The notes: a model not told the origin generated them from the sequence alone. A DNA stretch of 64,000 nucleotides from Micropterus salmoides (GCF_014851395.1 NW_024041150.1:49996183-50060182), one strand, 5' to 3'; positions 32,821 through 45,164 are shown, numbered from the stretch's first letter. Numbers and translations: made by a program.

Positions 32821-35800
32821 TTCTTCTTCTCTGGGTTTTATGGCGGGTCGCAACCAGCTTGTTCAGGTGCATACCGCCCCCTACTGTACCGGAGTGTGTA
32901 ACAGCAACAGCTTTTAGTACTTCAGGTTAGAAAAGGTGAATAAATACATAGAAAACAAAACTCAACAAAACAAAAACAAACAAACAAAAGGACTATATGT
33001 GATGATCTAATCCTGTAGATTTGAGAAAATTAAAGAGGGCTTTGCAGCTCTCCCTTGTTTCCTCACTCATCCCTAAAACCCCTTCTAAATCCCGTCCCCG
33101 TCCTAATTCATATATCTTGTCACGTAAGATGTTCCTTTACTGCACTTCATGATGACATGCTCGACATTTTCAGGAACATTACAAACCTCACATTTATCAG
33201 ACATTTTGCCTTTAATTAAAGAGTTGATTTTAACCCAGTATGTCCAAACCTTCATCTTGAAAAAAACACTTCATCTCTTCTGCATTTCCCTTTGAAACCC
33301 TTCACCTTCGTTGATTTCTGTATGCTGTAGTTTCTGTGTCCCACTTCTTCTGCCTTACGTCACTCGCTGCTTTTCTAATGAATGATTTGGCCTCTCCTTT
33401 TCCAAAGGGAACTTTCATTATTATTATCTTTTAATTTCAACGCCGTCTTTGCAATCTCGTCCGCTTTCTCATTCCCCTCAACTCCAACATGAGCAGGGAC
33501 TCAAACAAACTGCACTTCAACTCCAGCTCTTTGTATTCTCAGCATTATTGTACATATTTCAATCAACAGATCATCTCTTACTGTCTTTTATGAATTCAAA
33601 CTACACAGGGCTGCAGTGGAGTCTCAGGCCTCACCTCTTCTATCCAGTGTAACCCTAAAATAACAGCAACCATTTCAGCTGTATTTACAGATCATTTATC
33701 ATTAATTCTTTTACATTTAACTACATCAAACTCAGATATGTGTGCTCCTGATCCTACATGTTCAGCCCCTGGATCCTTTGATCCGTCAGTAAATAATAGC
33801 ATATAATTATAATAATTCCTCTTCACATAATCTTGAACCAAATATCCAGTTTTATCCACATTACTTTCACTCCATTCTTTCTTCTTCTCTAGAAGATTCA
33901 AGTCCACATTGGGCACAGGAAATATCCACGGAGGAACGTGACCCCATACAGTAGCTGGTCCATATTCTACGCTATTTAATCCGTATTCTTCTGCTACTGC
34001 ATTAATATTCCAGCCAAATCTTTTACCTTTCAGTTGTTGTGTATATTCAGTCACACAGAACCCTTGTTGCAGGTTGTTCCTCTCCAGATCCTTTTAGTAG
34101 TGATTGTTTATCTGCTCCCCATTAGTAACCAGAAACTGACCTCATGAACCAGAACCTTTTTTACGTTTTTTCAACCTGTTTAACGTGATTCCTCCACACA
34201 CATTTCTCATCAAACCACAATCCTACATACTTGAACTCTTTCCATATTTAAGCTGTGTGTTATTAATCCTTCTCTTTCTGGTAAAGAACATATAATATGA
34301 CCATCTTTCAACTTTTAATATAGCACTCTGTGTGCTATTAGTCACATGTCTAATGTTTTTCCCTCTTTTCCATTTAGCCCCATCATCTGCATAAAGTGAT
34401 GACCCAATATCTCTATCAACATTTACAAAAATGTCTTTTATCATGATGTTAAACAGAACAGGGCTTATAGCGCTCCCCTGAGGAATACCATTTTCAATTT
34501 CAAAATCCTCCGACACAGCATCTCCAACTTTAACACGGAAAGGTCGGGTAGACAGGAAGTCTAAAACCCAGCTGTATAGCCTTCCGCTTATACCCATTTC
34601 ATGCATTTTTATCAGTAGTCCTTCTCTCCACATTGACTCATAAGCTTTCTCAATATCAAAATATACTACAGCCATGACCTTTTTCATACTAACCGCCTTT
34701 TCTGACTCATTGCTAACTTTAACTAAAGGGTCTACCGTAGATCTTCCTTTACGAAGTCCACTTTGGTATTTGTTTAGCGGCCCTCTTTGCTCTAAATAAT
34801 ATGACAATCTACAGACAATTATCTTTTCCATCCATTTTCCAGTTGGGATGTAAAGGCTATAGGTCTGTAGTTTCCTGCATTAGTTGTGTCTTTACCAGGT
34901 TTACCAAACGGTACTATCAGAGCACTTTTCCAACTATCAGGCATTACACCTTCTCTCCAGATCTTATTGAACAGTTTTAGCATCATTTCCAAGACTTCTT
35001 TTGGTAATTGTCTAAACATAGCATATCATAGTATCTCCACTTCCCTCTAGGACCATTTTTAACTCTCGTAATGAAAAGTCCATGTCCAGTGCCGATTCAT
35101 CACTATCTTTTTTCTTAGTTACATCACCGTTTGTTCTTAAGATATCCTTTTTCTGTTTTTTATGTATTTATTTATGACTCCCACTATGTACACTTGCAAA
35201 CTTCTTACCTAGTAGCTCAGCTTTCTCCTTATTTGTAATTGCCAGGTGTTCTCCATCTATCAGCACTGGGATTTTAACTGATTTTCTTTTCCCAATCATC
35301 TTTTTGATCGTTGCCCAAATGTCACCCAATTTAACTTCTCTACCAACGGAGGAGCAGAATTTCCTCCATGCATTCTTCTTGGATGACTTAATTATTTTCC
35401 ATGCCATAGCCCTCTTTCTTTGATAGGCAACCAGGTTGTCTTGGCTCAAATGCTTTCTTAAAATTCTGAAGGCATGGTTTCTGTCTTTTATAGCATTTTT
35501 ACATTCATCGTTCCACCATGGAACTATTTTCTTTTTCTCATTGTGCTCTTAGGGATGCAGGTTGTTGCAGCACTATCTTCATATATCTTCATATCTATCT
35601 TCGTATCTTCATTAATCTCCTTTATCCATGGATTTGTTTCTGTTTGCCTCTGACTTGGTGTTGGAGATGAAACCTCAATTACTCGTCTGTTCTCAGACTC
35701 TTGGGCTCTATTTACTACTTGTGTAACACTGGATCTGAATAGTTCACTTTTTTTGCTGCATCAGCATAAGATACCTGATTAGTTACTTTATATTTCTGTA

Positions 35801-36890
35801 CCTCTCTAGCTTGCCTTTGAACAGGGCATCCTCCAAAAGCAGCGCTATGCTCACCGCCGCAATTACAGCATTTCACTTTTGTATCCTGGCCACATTTTCC
35901 ATATTCATGTTCACCTCCACACCTCGCACATCTTTGTTTTCCTTTACATTGTCCAGCAGTGTGTCCCATTCTTTCACACTTGAAACATCTAAGTGGTGCT
36001 GGGATAAACTCTCTTACATCATAGCTCAGATATCCCATTCTTACTCTCTTTGGCATAACTTTTTCAAACTCCAGGACTACTGACAGGCTATCAGTTTTCA
36101 CCCCTTTGTGTTTGCAGTCTTGTGGCTTTCACCACTTTCCCTCCTTTCACTTCCTCCATTGTCATTGCCAAAGGAACATCATAAATAACACCTCTAAGCT
36201 TTGCTATCCCGGGGATATGAGGACTGATCCTTTCCCCATTAAGTGTTTCTGCTCTGAGAAACCGATCTCTGCCTCCAATTACTCAAATATTTGGCAAACT
36301 TGATCTTACCCATTTCTTTCTCAATTGCTTTTGTTAGTTTTAGTGGGTGAAAATCCCCCCCTTCTTTTTTGAATGTTATCATCACTTTCCATTCAGTTTG
36401 TTCATCCTCCTTTCTCACATTTATCATTGTAGACGTCACTTTTGTGGACATGTCGCCCACCTCCACATCACAGGTTGAACTTCCAGAACTGTTGCACCTT
36501 CCTTTCCTCTTATTATTTACATCCTGCCATGGCATACTATCACTATCTCCATCCTTCCTTTACCCATGATAATTACATTCACGGCACAGTTGTTGCCTTG
36601 CTGCCTCAGAGAGGGGTTTTCCATAATGGTTTTCAGCTTCCCTCTCATCCCGCTCTCAGTCGCTGCCTCCACTCTGTCCAGTTCCATCCCCACCACCGAG
36701 CTGGCCTTCTTCACCAGCAAAGCCAGTTTGATGGCGCCACAAGTCCGGCGGCGCCTTTAACCTCCTGGTCAGGATAGTGAGTGGTGAAGTGGTTCTCCCT
36801 GGGCTGGGACATATTATTCGAACCTGGTGACGACTGGATGAAATCTGAGGGCTGTGGATCATCAGAGGACTCCAGACAAGCTAGAGTTTA
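32821..36890 (-). mobile_element. Nimb/I-clade LINE, internally deleted
   Basis: Reading leftwards: a gag-like ORF1 (about 36860-35715) with three zinc knuckles (CFKCERMGHTAGQC, CARCGGEHEYGKC, CCNCGGEHSAAFGGC). Next comes ORF2 linker sequence (VPWWNDECKNAIKDRN near 35500). The reverse transcriptase follows (35019-34223) with NGIPQGSAISPVLF and intact SSLYADD. Then RNase H (LFTDGSKDPGAEHVGSGAHI at 33800; VPAHVGVEGNEKAD near 33460) and a CEVCNVPENVEHVIMKC zinc motif near 33190. The RNase H places it in the I/Nimb group. The endonuclease is missing between knuckles and linker, and there are several frameshifts, so it is defective. The 3' tail (GGGGGCGGTATGCACC, then GAAGAAGAAG) ends about 40 bp from gene B's ATG. 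Confidence 0.88.
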
Positions 36891-37475
36891 CTATCTGAAC
36901 ATCACAAGTGTGTGTTACAGCGCCACCATGAGGTCGGGTCACATGTTTTACTGTTAGCAGTGTACACAACTATCACTGCATTACGGTGACACTGAAGAAA
37001 ACAGTATACACAGTATATACACATACTACATGTGTACTGTATAGATTAGATATACAGTTATATTGAAAACACCGATGATGGCGTCTCAGATAATCGAGTT
37101 CTCAAGAAGTCCTGCAGAGACACAGTTTAGCTTCCCACAGACTTCATGGACCTTTGATTTGGTTTGGATTAAAGCTTTTTGTCCTTTCAACTCCTCCTCG
37201 GAGACCCCGCCTGCTTCTTCCATTCCTTATAATACAGACAGTCAGACGGCCAAGTTATGGAGCGTCGACCTCATGGCATCGTTTATCTATCAAAAAATCA
37301 ATAAATTAATACTAATCAGTAAGCACTGGGTGTTTCAGGTGTGTGCCGAATTGACAAGCATTTTTACTTGAATTGGAAAAGCCTCGACTGGGATTTCTAT
37401 CAGGTGTTTTAGATATAAAGTTTTTAATTTGGGGTTAAATGGCTGTTTTTTCAAATGGAGTCTGGTTCACATGTC

Positions 37476-37488
37476 GGGGGGGGGGGGG
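37476..37488 (+). repeat. Poly(G) tract
   Basis: Thirteen consecutive G about 175 bp upstream of gene C's ATG. Such tracts can form quadruplexes and are also prone to sequencing error. Confidence 0.9.
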
Positions 37489-37605
37489 CTTCTCAGAGCT
37501 TCCTGCCTTCGTTGTCTCTTGGTGAAACAGCAGAGAGATTAACTGGGTCATTATTTTGTTTTCTACAAGAACCTGGTTTTGTTTTCTGCAGAATCTCCCC
37601 TTCAA

Positions 37606-37640
37606 CGCTCCGGTCCAGCAGGTGGCAGTAACGCACATCT
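37606..37640 (+). repeat. Nimb-tail-like sequence in gene C leader
   Basis: CTCCGGTCCAGCAGGTGGCA followed by GTAACGCAC resembles the Nimb 3' tail upstream of gene B (CTCCGGTACAGTAGGGGGCG then GTATGCAC). It lies about 22 bp before gene C's start codon. The match is short and could be chance, but position and orientation relative to the gene are the same as in B. Confidence 0.45.
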
Positions 37641-37661
37641 AGTAAACTCGTGGTGGACAAG

Positions 37662-37757
37662 ATGGCGGCGGCAGCAGCGTCGAGCAGCTCCGGACAGAAA
37701 GTGTCTGTTAAAAGCGAGCTGGACCCGGACCGGAGCAGCCAGGAGGTCAGCACCGGG
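37662..37757 (+). CDS. ZNF gene C, first coding exon
   Basis: The 96-nt exon encodes 32 residues: M, five Ala, four Ser, GQKVSVKSEL and DPDRSSQEVSTG. It ends in phase 0 at a perfect GTGAGT donor, compatible with the acceptor before 50589. The ATG is in AAGATGGCGGC, as in gene B. The frame is open four codons upstream (GTG GTG GAC AAG) but without an earlier ATG. Low-complexity Ala/Ser start plus a charged DPDRSS motif is the shared signature of this gene family's N-terminus here. No KRAB-type box is present in this exon. Confidence 0.72.
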
Positions 37758-38274
37758 GTGAGTTCACGGGATTCTGGACTGAACCGGACCCGGTGTAGGA
37801 CCGAGCTAGAATGGCCGCGTTCAGCTCCGGTGTCGCGCTGAAAGTTGAGCGTCCCACGAAAACTGATCGCCGTCCGCGGGAGCGCGCGCTGCATGTTAAA
37901 GCTGTTTCTTTCGTTTTTGCGCGTGACAGTTGAAATGAGAATTGACGTGATTTGATTCATGGGCGTTGTGTTCAACAGATTAGGTCTCACCCGGTCATTT
38001 TAACTGGTAGAAATGACTTTAAAGAACCATTCGTTCAATAAGTGGAGGCTGCAAATCATCGCTGACTCCAGTGGCGGCTGGTGACAAATATTATAGGTGG
38101 GGCTGTGCCATATTCAGACCAAACGCGAATTTAATCCACGCAACGCTTTCCTTGCGGGGTTTTTTATCGCTGGACATCGCATCACACAACGCAATAACCC
38201 GAATATTTACCCAACTCACCATTACTACAGCTGTATGAACTCAAACAGTTTGCTGTGATTAAATAGCAATAAAC

Positions 38275-38405
38275 GGATCAAACTGATGCCGAAATAACGA
38301 CAACATGATGCAGATTTGTTAAACATATGAATTCAAGCTTTGTCAGGTCTGTCAGCAGGACAGCAGGACATCAACTTCTAAAATGTTTGTTTTCTGAATG
38401 GAGTT
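38275..38405 (+). repeat. Inverted repeat with 42841-42966
   Basis: GATCAAACTGATGCCGAAAT through the GTCCTGCTG-type and AAATGTTTGTTTTCTGA blocks is mirrored at 42841-42966, with several indels. Nearby CAGTGGCGGCTGGTGACAAA (38069) looks like a transposon terminus, so both are probably pieces of one DNA-transposon family in opposite orientations. Confidence 0.65.
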
Positions 38406-38877
38406 TGGTTCGATCAGGGCTGTGCTATGCTAACTTGGTCACTGTAAAGTACAACGACAGCTGGAATAAAGTTACAGACACATGTTTTCTGAACTCACCA
38501 AGTAGTTCAACCTCCTCGCTTTCTTTTCTCCCAGCAATGTCCAGTTTGGTCCGGTTTTTATGTAAATATGAAGTAGTGCCAAACGACGCTAACAACACTG
38601 GAACCGGATGTGCACGGAAACTAGCTGCTGAGAAGCTCGAGTGAAGATAAATCAACGTTGTAATCCCAAAAACTAAAGTAAAAAAAGCTAATTTAATAAA
38701 AGCAGTTAACTCCGAGCTCCTCCCGCGAGCAAACGGCGTAGCTGTCAGAACAGAATCCAGAATCCTACAGGTGTTTATTCGTCCAAACGCTGGACCGCTG
38801 CTCCCTGCTCCTCTAGCCCAAGGTTAGCAGCTCTCAGCCGGCCTGCAGATTTTCGATCGCCCGCTCTGCCTGGCTCC

Positions 38878-39920
38878 TTTTTTTTTTTTTTACTTCATTA
38901 ATACAAAGTCCAATACAGTAACAAAAATGCTAAATATACAGACAATCAGTTACATTTTACATTGCCAGAAGCTCAAATTAACTCAGTTCTTCTATAATAT
39001 TAAGACACTTTATTGGTTTTTATTTTTTAAGAGTTATATTGAGGTAGCAGGGTTTGGATCCAGTCCATTTTTATTTGTGGATATGGAATTTGGAGTTGCA
39101 CAGTATAGTTTAATATTTTCTGGACCATATAGTACAAAATATAACATGCCATTAAATACAATAATCAGTATACTTTCTGTTAATAAAATGTTCCAAATCT
39201 TTCCAAAATACATTTGTATGTTCACGGTGGTAAAAAGGATGAAATATAGTTTCTCTTTCTAAACTGCAAAAATCACAGTTATAATCAATGTTAAGTTTAA
39301 ATCTTTGCAACACTTCTTTGGCGGGTAAATACGATGCAAAATCTTAAAGTTGACTAAACCGTCGTCTGTATTGTTCTTGTTCGTTAATTCTTTCTTTCAG
39401 ACCCGCCGTCTTTTGTTTTAGTTCTGCATTTTCTGTCCTTAACTTGTTGCTTTCTTTTTCATGCTTCATGACATCTTCGTGGATTGAGTTAAGAGCCTCA
39501 GACATACTCACGATCTCTGCAGAGTTTTTCTTGACCATATTCTCGAGCTGGTCTGCTCTCTCATTAATTTTTCCACAGAGGATGTTGATGTTGTTTCCTT
39601 GGACTTGAATTAATGTCGGGTTTTCTTCGTTAACATTAGTTACATAGGAATGAGTATCATCAATTCTTCTCCATTCCTCTGAGGTCAACATCCATGCCTT
39701 CTGTTATGGAGAGAGATTTTTGGGTGGACATCTTGCTGGCATGCTGACTTACTTCGGTAGTTGAAAGGGATAAAGTTCTGTGGCAATCCTGTGTCGTTTC
39801 TTGAAGCTTAGACGTCATACGCTGTGTATTTGTATTTCTCAAATTGCAGTCTTTTAGCAAACATTCCAAAACGTAACCATACATAACCGCAAAAAGTGTA
39901 CGATTTATGTTTTCCAATGA
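38878..39920 (-). pseudogene. L1-like LINE, ORF1 joined to ORF2 end
   Basis: Minus-strand frames at 39691-39344 encode a coiled coil (INERADQLENMVKKNSAEIV, heptad-like, Glu/Lys/Asn-rich) typical of L1 ORF1. They run almost directly into VNFKILHRIYPPKKC and sequence with NIQMYFGKIWNILLT, the C-terminal cysteine-rich end of L1-type ORF2. The endonuclease and reverse transcriptase are absent, so this is an internally deleted copy. It ends in a 14-base poly(A) (poly-T at 38878-38891), as expected for L1 retrotransposition. Confidence 0.75.
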
Positions 39921-39980
39921 AAAATATGTAATTTCACATCATATTGGGCCGTTATTTTCACCATATCTCTGAACAAATAG

Positions 39981-40094
39981 TTGGAAAAGATAATAAATAA
40001 CCAACAGCCAAAGATCAGCCTGCTGGAGGAACTACAAGCTTTAGATCTGGAGAAAGTCATTTGGTTGGTTCTGTTGCTCCACAGTGATTTTACA
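39981..40094 (+). CDS. Candidate cassette exon in gene C intron
   Basis: Between ACAAATAG (acceptor-like) and GTGAGG (donor-like) lies a 114-nt frame of 38 codons, phase 0 at both ends, reading LEKIINNQQPKISLLEELQA and LDLEKVIWLVLLLHSDFT. It is Leu-rich and looks helical. A homologous segment sits at the equivalent place in gene D's intron (59758-59878), with similarity extending about 40 bp upstream and 100 bp downstream. Insertion into gene C's message would keep the frame. The polypyrimidine tract is weak, and a dispersed repeat is an alternative explanation. I do not recognise the peptide; resemblance to a death-fold helix is superficial. Confidence 0.35.
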
Positions 40095-40329
40095 GTGAGG
40101 GCACAGCATGTTTTGGGCATCACCCCTAAAACCCTGTTAATGTGATCAGAATCATTCTAGATACGACTGTTCATGTTTGTGTCTTCATTTTACAGCTTCT
40201 GACATTTATCTGTAGACATTAATATAAAAATAGGCAGCGTGAGAAACCTCCTTCCTTCTGAGGTGCATTTTATTTGCACATTAACATCCAAACAGAAACG
40301 TCTCCTCATCAGCTTAAAAGGACGAGTTT

Positions 40330-40850
40330 GCATCACTAATTAGCTTTACTGACCTCAGCTCCTCCAGTCACCTCCGTCCTTTCTTTTCCAACTGAAAACT
40401 GAAAAAGAATTGAAGCAGTCTGTACAGGACGGAGCTGCAGGCTGCACCAGTTTACTCTCAGTTTGTACCTGATGTTCTCAACATTGGACAAGTAGGCAGT
40501 AATAAAATCCAGCTTCCAGCTAAAGTTAAGTTACAGAGCAGCTCTGTAGCTGCTGTAGAAGCTGCTCAGTCTGAAGGGGAGATGTTGGCTAACTTAGCGC
40601 TAACCGGCTTCACTTTTCCAGCAGGTGGGAAACAACAGACTTTTCTTGGTCTTGAGAAGCCGACACGCTGTAACAGACACCGGACATTTACTGGCAGAAT
40701 ATTTTCCTCCGCTCGCGTTCAGCGTCACTTCCTGCCGCTCGGACAGTCACACACTCGCTGCGCACCTCCTGATTCAGAGTTACGCTGCTCTTATAACAGC
40801 ATCTGTCATTTTAGTAGTGCTCCTGAATGCATAGGGTAAACAGTGAAGAT
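40330..40850 (+). repeat. Dispersed repeat, paired with 7921-8345
   Basis: It shares with 7921-8345 the series CTCAGCTCCTCC, CTGTACAGGAC, ACCTGATGTTCTCA, GCGCTAACCGGCTTCACTTT. No coding content is recognised. Confidence 0.5.
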
Positions 40851-42740
40851 GTGCAGCTTGCACTCTTAAATGTGCATTGAAAATTAGAGCTGATGAAACC
40901 TGTGCTCCAGGGACCAGATTCACGTAACATCTACGGCTCAATGCAGCTCCTGACTGGCTGAGTTAGATGGTGAGTAACTAAACATTAGAAAATCAGTTTA
41001 TTCTCCCCACCTGCACAGGTGTCATTTACACTGGAGACGCCAGGGACATAATGGCCCCAGCACTTTTTGAAAGCATTTGTTAAAAATGTTCTGAAAAATA
41101 GCAACAAGAAATGTTAATGCAGTGCTATGAGCTTTCCTGTGGACTAAACTACAAAAACAGAACGAACGGCATCTTTATAAATTTACTTCAACCTCAATCA
41201 AACTGCAACAAAAAAGGCTGCAGCCAAAATATTTAGGAGATAAAAGAGCACAGACATCCTGAGTCCATGATAAACTCTGAAGTAGCTTTTGTTCTGGAAA
41301 GCTCAGGCAGGTTCTGTGGGCTTTAGGGGGGGGGGGGAGTCATAACGGTCATCAATGAGATTTGAGAATAAGGGACATTTAAATAAATAATAGTACAATG
41401 TTAATTCCATATTCTCCTGTTAACCGATGTAAACATGAAGCAGATGGTCTACTCCGCAGTTGCAGACGATTTGGCGAAAGAAGAAAGTAAAACAGGCGTT
41501 TTATAAAGTCAGCAAACAAACATCTTCTGATTCACCGTTTTAATCTGGATGGGAGGCGAAAACGTAGCAAAAGGTCTCTGTTTTGTAACGAAAAATTAGA
41601 AAAGAGTCAGCGGATTGAGCGGCGCCGCTCTTTGCATCAGGAAATTCAGACTGAAGGATCAGTCTCTCTGAGTGTCAAGACATCTAAACTCTGGTAGCCG
41701 GCGGCGTGTGAGTGAGATGAGCACAGCTGCGACAGTTTCACGTGATCGCTCCCGCTTGTTGCTGCTCAACTCTCATTGGAAATAATTAACTGGGAGCATC
41801 AGTGCTTCCTGTCTGAAAAGGACTTTGGTGCTAGCTAGCTTTGAAAACCGCTCAGACCACGTAGTGAAACCATTTTTTAAAAATTGTCTGGCGAGTATAT
41901 ATTGCATCATCTGATCGGCTTTTCTTATCGGCCTTTTTAGCGACCACCGTTCAAACTAGTTAAAGCCATTATCGGCCGATTATGATTGGTGACCCCTTAA
42001 TTTTCATCCATGAATATTTCTTTGAATAGCACTAAAATATCTTCTAGTCTTGTTCTCATGACCCCAATATTCTGGATTTGTCACGTCCTGTAGGCTCTGA
42101 GCCGTGTCTCTGTCCCCACCACTGTTCAACACAAGCGTGTGGATGTTTCTTTAACTCATCAGCGGCCTCGTTCAGTGAGCGGACTGTTTGTGTAAATGTT
42201 TAAACGCAAGTGGAAGTCATTTGGTTTCCTCTCTTTTCAAACGGGGGAATCCAAATTAGTACCTGGGTCGTCCCGTCTGTGTGGCCCCCCCAAGCCAGTG
42301 AGGGATGCCGCTTCCTGCAGATCGGTTATAAAGGGGCGGAGCTCCGGGGGTCCCCCTTTCCTGCACAGGTGCACAGTCGTTGCGTGAAAGTGTTACCCAC
42401 CAAACCGCTTCAGCTTCACCAAAAGGAACGTCGGTGTCACGCTGAGTTAAATATCGTTTTGTAGCTTCTCTGTCAGAGTTTGCCTCCTTTTCTTCCTGCA
42501 GTCAGGATGGATTAATATTAATGAGGGGCGTTTCACTGACCATTTATAGGCAACTATGGGCGTTTGAAGGGTCGGACATGACGCCCCCAGCTGATACACC
42601 ATCATGGTTTGATGTGGATAATGTTGACATCAAAATTAAGTTAAATGTAGGGGAATCATAGGCGTGACGAAGCCTGTCACACACATTTCAACTGTAAAGG
42701 TGCTTTCAGACTAAAAGTAAAGCGAGCGTTCGGGGCTGTG

Positions 42741-42834
42741 ACACTTAACCCCTCGTTGCTCCAGAGGCATTCGAGATCTGACATATACAGCAATTGTAAG
42801 TCGCTGTGGATAAAAGCTAAATAAATAAATGTAA
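42741..42834 (+). mobile_element. tRNA-derived SINE 3' fragment
   Basis: CCCCTCGTTGCTCCAGAGG, ATACAGCAATTGTAAGTCGC and GGATAAAAGCTAAATAAATA match the 3' half of the complete SINE at 61105-61289. The tRNA-like head is missing. Confidence 0.78.
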
Positions 42835-42840
42835 TCTAAA

Positions 42841-42966
42841 TGAACTCGCTTCAGAAAACAAACATTTTAGAAGTTGTTGTCCTGCTGACCGACCTGACAA
42901 AGCATGAATTCATATGTTTAACAAATCTGCATCATGCTGTAGTTATTTCGGCATCAGTTTGATCAA
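42841..42966 (-). repeat. Inverted repeat partner of 38275-38405
   Basis: This is the reverse-complement copy of 38275-38405, sharing CAGAAAACAAACATTTTAGA and ATGAATTCATATGTTTAACA. Confidence 0.65.
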
Positions 42967-43529
42967 TCGTGATCGGGATAAGCGGTACCACGAAGCTGGT
43001 TATCAACTCGGTACATCAACCCATGGTTTCCCAATCCAGCTGGGAGCGCGTTCACATAAAAGAGGCGGGGTTTGCAGCAGGCGACCAATCACAGACATGG
43101 ACAAGTCCAATGTCAGCAGAGCGTCATATTTTACAAACGAAGAGCAAACTGTAACACTACAGAAATATGACATGGTCTAAGTAACACAGCAGCAGCTGAC
43201 ACATGCAGGGAGACAGAAAAGACACAAAAGATCACTGTTTTATTTTGCGGCTGTCACACAGTTGCCACACTTCACACTTCATGGTCTTCACCATCAGTCC
43301 TCATAATAACGCAGAGCGAGCAGAAGAAAACCGAGATTTAAAATGTTTTGTTTACATGTCAAACCTCCATCTCAGCTCCATGCTCAGTAACCACGCCCAC
43401 ACTGGGATCTCACATGTGCTCCTAAAAACAGAAAGGCCTATGAGCGAACCAGAAAAATGACTATAACCCCCCACCCTGCTGCTTATCGTTCAAAACGTAG
43501 TCGGACTCGCAACCAGAGCACAGAGAGAA

Positions 43530-43970
43530 ATGCCGGCGGTGTTGATGCAGAATTTTGCCTGCCTGCTGAGAATCGCATACACCCCCACAGACTCCTTTTA
43601 AACGCTATAATATCCTTCGTGGGGTGATTCAAAGTTTATATTTTATGAACCTTTTAGAGTTGTTAATATTTTACTACACTTAGCAGAAGCAGCATTCATT
43701 GAGATTCAGCAAAATATGTGGTGATAACCACTTCTCATCAGTGTGCACAGCCAAGTGTCTGAAAAGGTCCTGGATGCAGAATTCTGCAGAACAGATGATG
43801 TAGGCTACCTGGTGAGATTTGTATCCACCTTTTTTTTCTCAGCATAACTGGGCATTACCACCCGTGAGGTGCGTGCAGTTTTCTCTGCAGGCATGCAGAA
43901 TTCGTCAAAAGACCAGCCGCTCTGTGACAGAGAGGCGTCGTCGGCAGCTGAATCAGACAGAAGAAAACGG
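43530..43970 (+). repeat. Partial copy of the 29.8-31.1 kb element
   Basis: TTTTGCCTGCCTGCnGAGAA, TTTTAAACGCTATAAT, TGTGGTGATAACC and AAGTGTCTGAnAAGG appear in the same order as in 30541-30900. Divergence is appreciable, so this is an older copy. Confidence 0.65.
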
Positions 43971-44293
43971 GGAGAAGATTAAGAAGGTTTGGATTTGGCT
44001 CGCTAGTCATTTAACATTAACTGTATTGGTGCCTTTTGTTGTTCAAAATGTTCTAATTTTCATAAAGCCGATGTGCTTGTTTGTCACTTTTAGTCAACTG
44101 GCTAATCACAGCCTGGATGGGGCGGAACATTAAAACAAGTTTGACCTGTTACAGCAAACTTTCCAATGTTGGACGATATCATTATTGACAAGTTATTACT
44201 TAGCATTAACAAGTTAACAAAACCAATACAGAGCCACAATGTTTAATATTCAACCAGTGGTAAAATAGTACACTAAAATATGCAATTATAACC

Positions 44294-44321
44294 TGTGTGT
44301 GTGTGTGTGTATATGTATGTA

Positions 44322-44354
<33 letters not shown>
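44294..44354 (+). repeat. (GT)n(AT)n microsatellite
   Basis: A GT run of about nine units followed by an AT-rich run ending in about 12 AT units, in gene C's intron. Confidence 0.9.
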
Positions 44355-44356
<2 letters not shown>

Positions 44357-45164
44357 TCCTATATTAACGTTATACTAACCGTATACTATTAGCCGAATAG
44401 CTTTTTATTTAATGTTATAACATTATACTAATACACTCATTTAAACTCGGTCCTCCTCCCATTACTAGTAAACAGTGAGACCAATGACGGGTTCAATTCA
44501 ATTTTATTTATATAGCGCCAAATCACAACAACAGTTATCTCACAGCGCTTTTCATAAAAGAGCAGGTCTAGACCGTACTCTATGATGTTATTTACAGAAG
44601 CCCAACAGTTCCCACCAAGAGCAGCACTAGGAGACAGAGGCAAGGAAAAACTTCCTTTAAGAGGCAGAAACCTCGAGCAGAACAATGGCTCAGGGTGGGC
44701 GGCCATCTGCCTCCACCGGTTGGGGTGAAAGAGAGAGAGAGAGGGAGAAAGAGAGGGATGTAAGGAGAGAGAGAGGGGAGGGAGGCAGCCTACACAATAT
44801 ACACACAGAGGTACAGACAGTAAAGGTGATTTTGCTATAGACTAAATGAAAAATGGTACAGATATTTATAGTAGTGTTAATGATAACAATCGTAATGTTA
44901 ATGATTATAATAACAATAGGACTAATAACAATAGTTGTTGCAGCAGAGGGTGTCGAGCAGGAACACGGGGGCAGCAGGTGACCCGCAGCCAAAGATCCAG
45001 ACTCCACAGCTCCAGAGCCAGAAAACCTGCAGGAAGTGACAGGAGGAGAGAGGAGAGGGACGAGAAAGCACAAGACTACCAGAAAGGGGAGAAGTTGAGT
45101 TAGTAACATGCAATAATGGGATGAGGTTGCATACAGAGGGAGAGAAAGTAGAGGAGAGTGGAGC

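Larger units (their letters stand above)
32777..37664. promoter_or_regulatory. Divergent promoter region of genes B and C
   Basis: Starts of B (32779) and C (37662) face away from each other. Without the Nimb insertion the gap would be only about 0.8 kb, so an ancestral shared bidirectional promoter is plausible. Both starts are embedded in AAGATGGCGGC, and neither side shows a TATA box. 36891-37475 is AT-rich without a recognisable gene. Confidence 0.5.

Noticed and set aside
39981..40094. Calling the Leu-rich frame a pyrin or death-fold domain
   Set aside because: Only loose helical resemblance; the frame is too short and lacks the conserved pattern.
44690..45109. Overlapping Ser/Leu-rich and Arg/Ser-rich open frames
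   Set aside because: They are translations of CT/GA-rich 3' UTR of the L2 LINE and have no motif.
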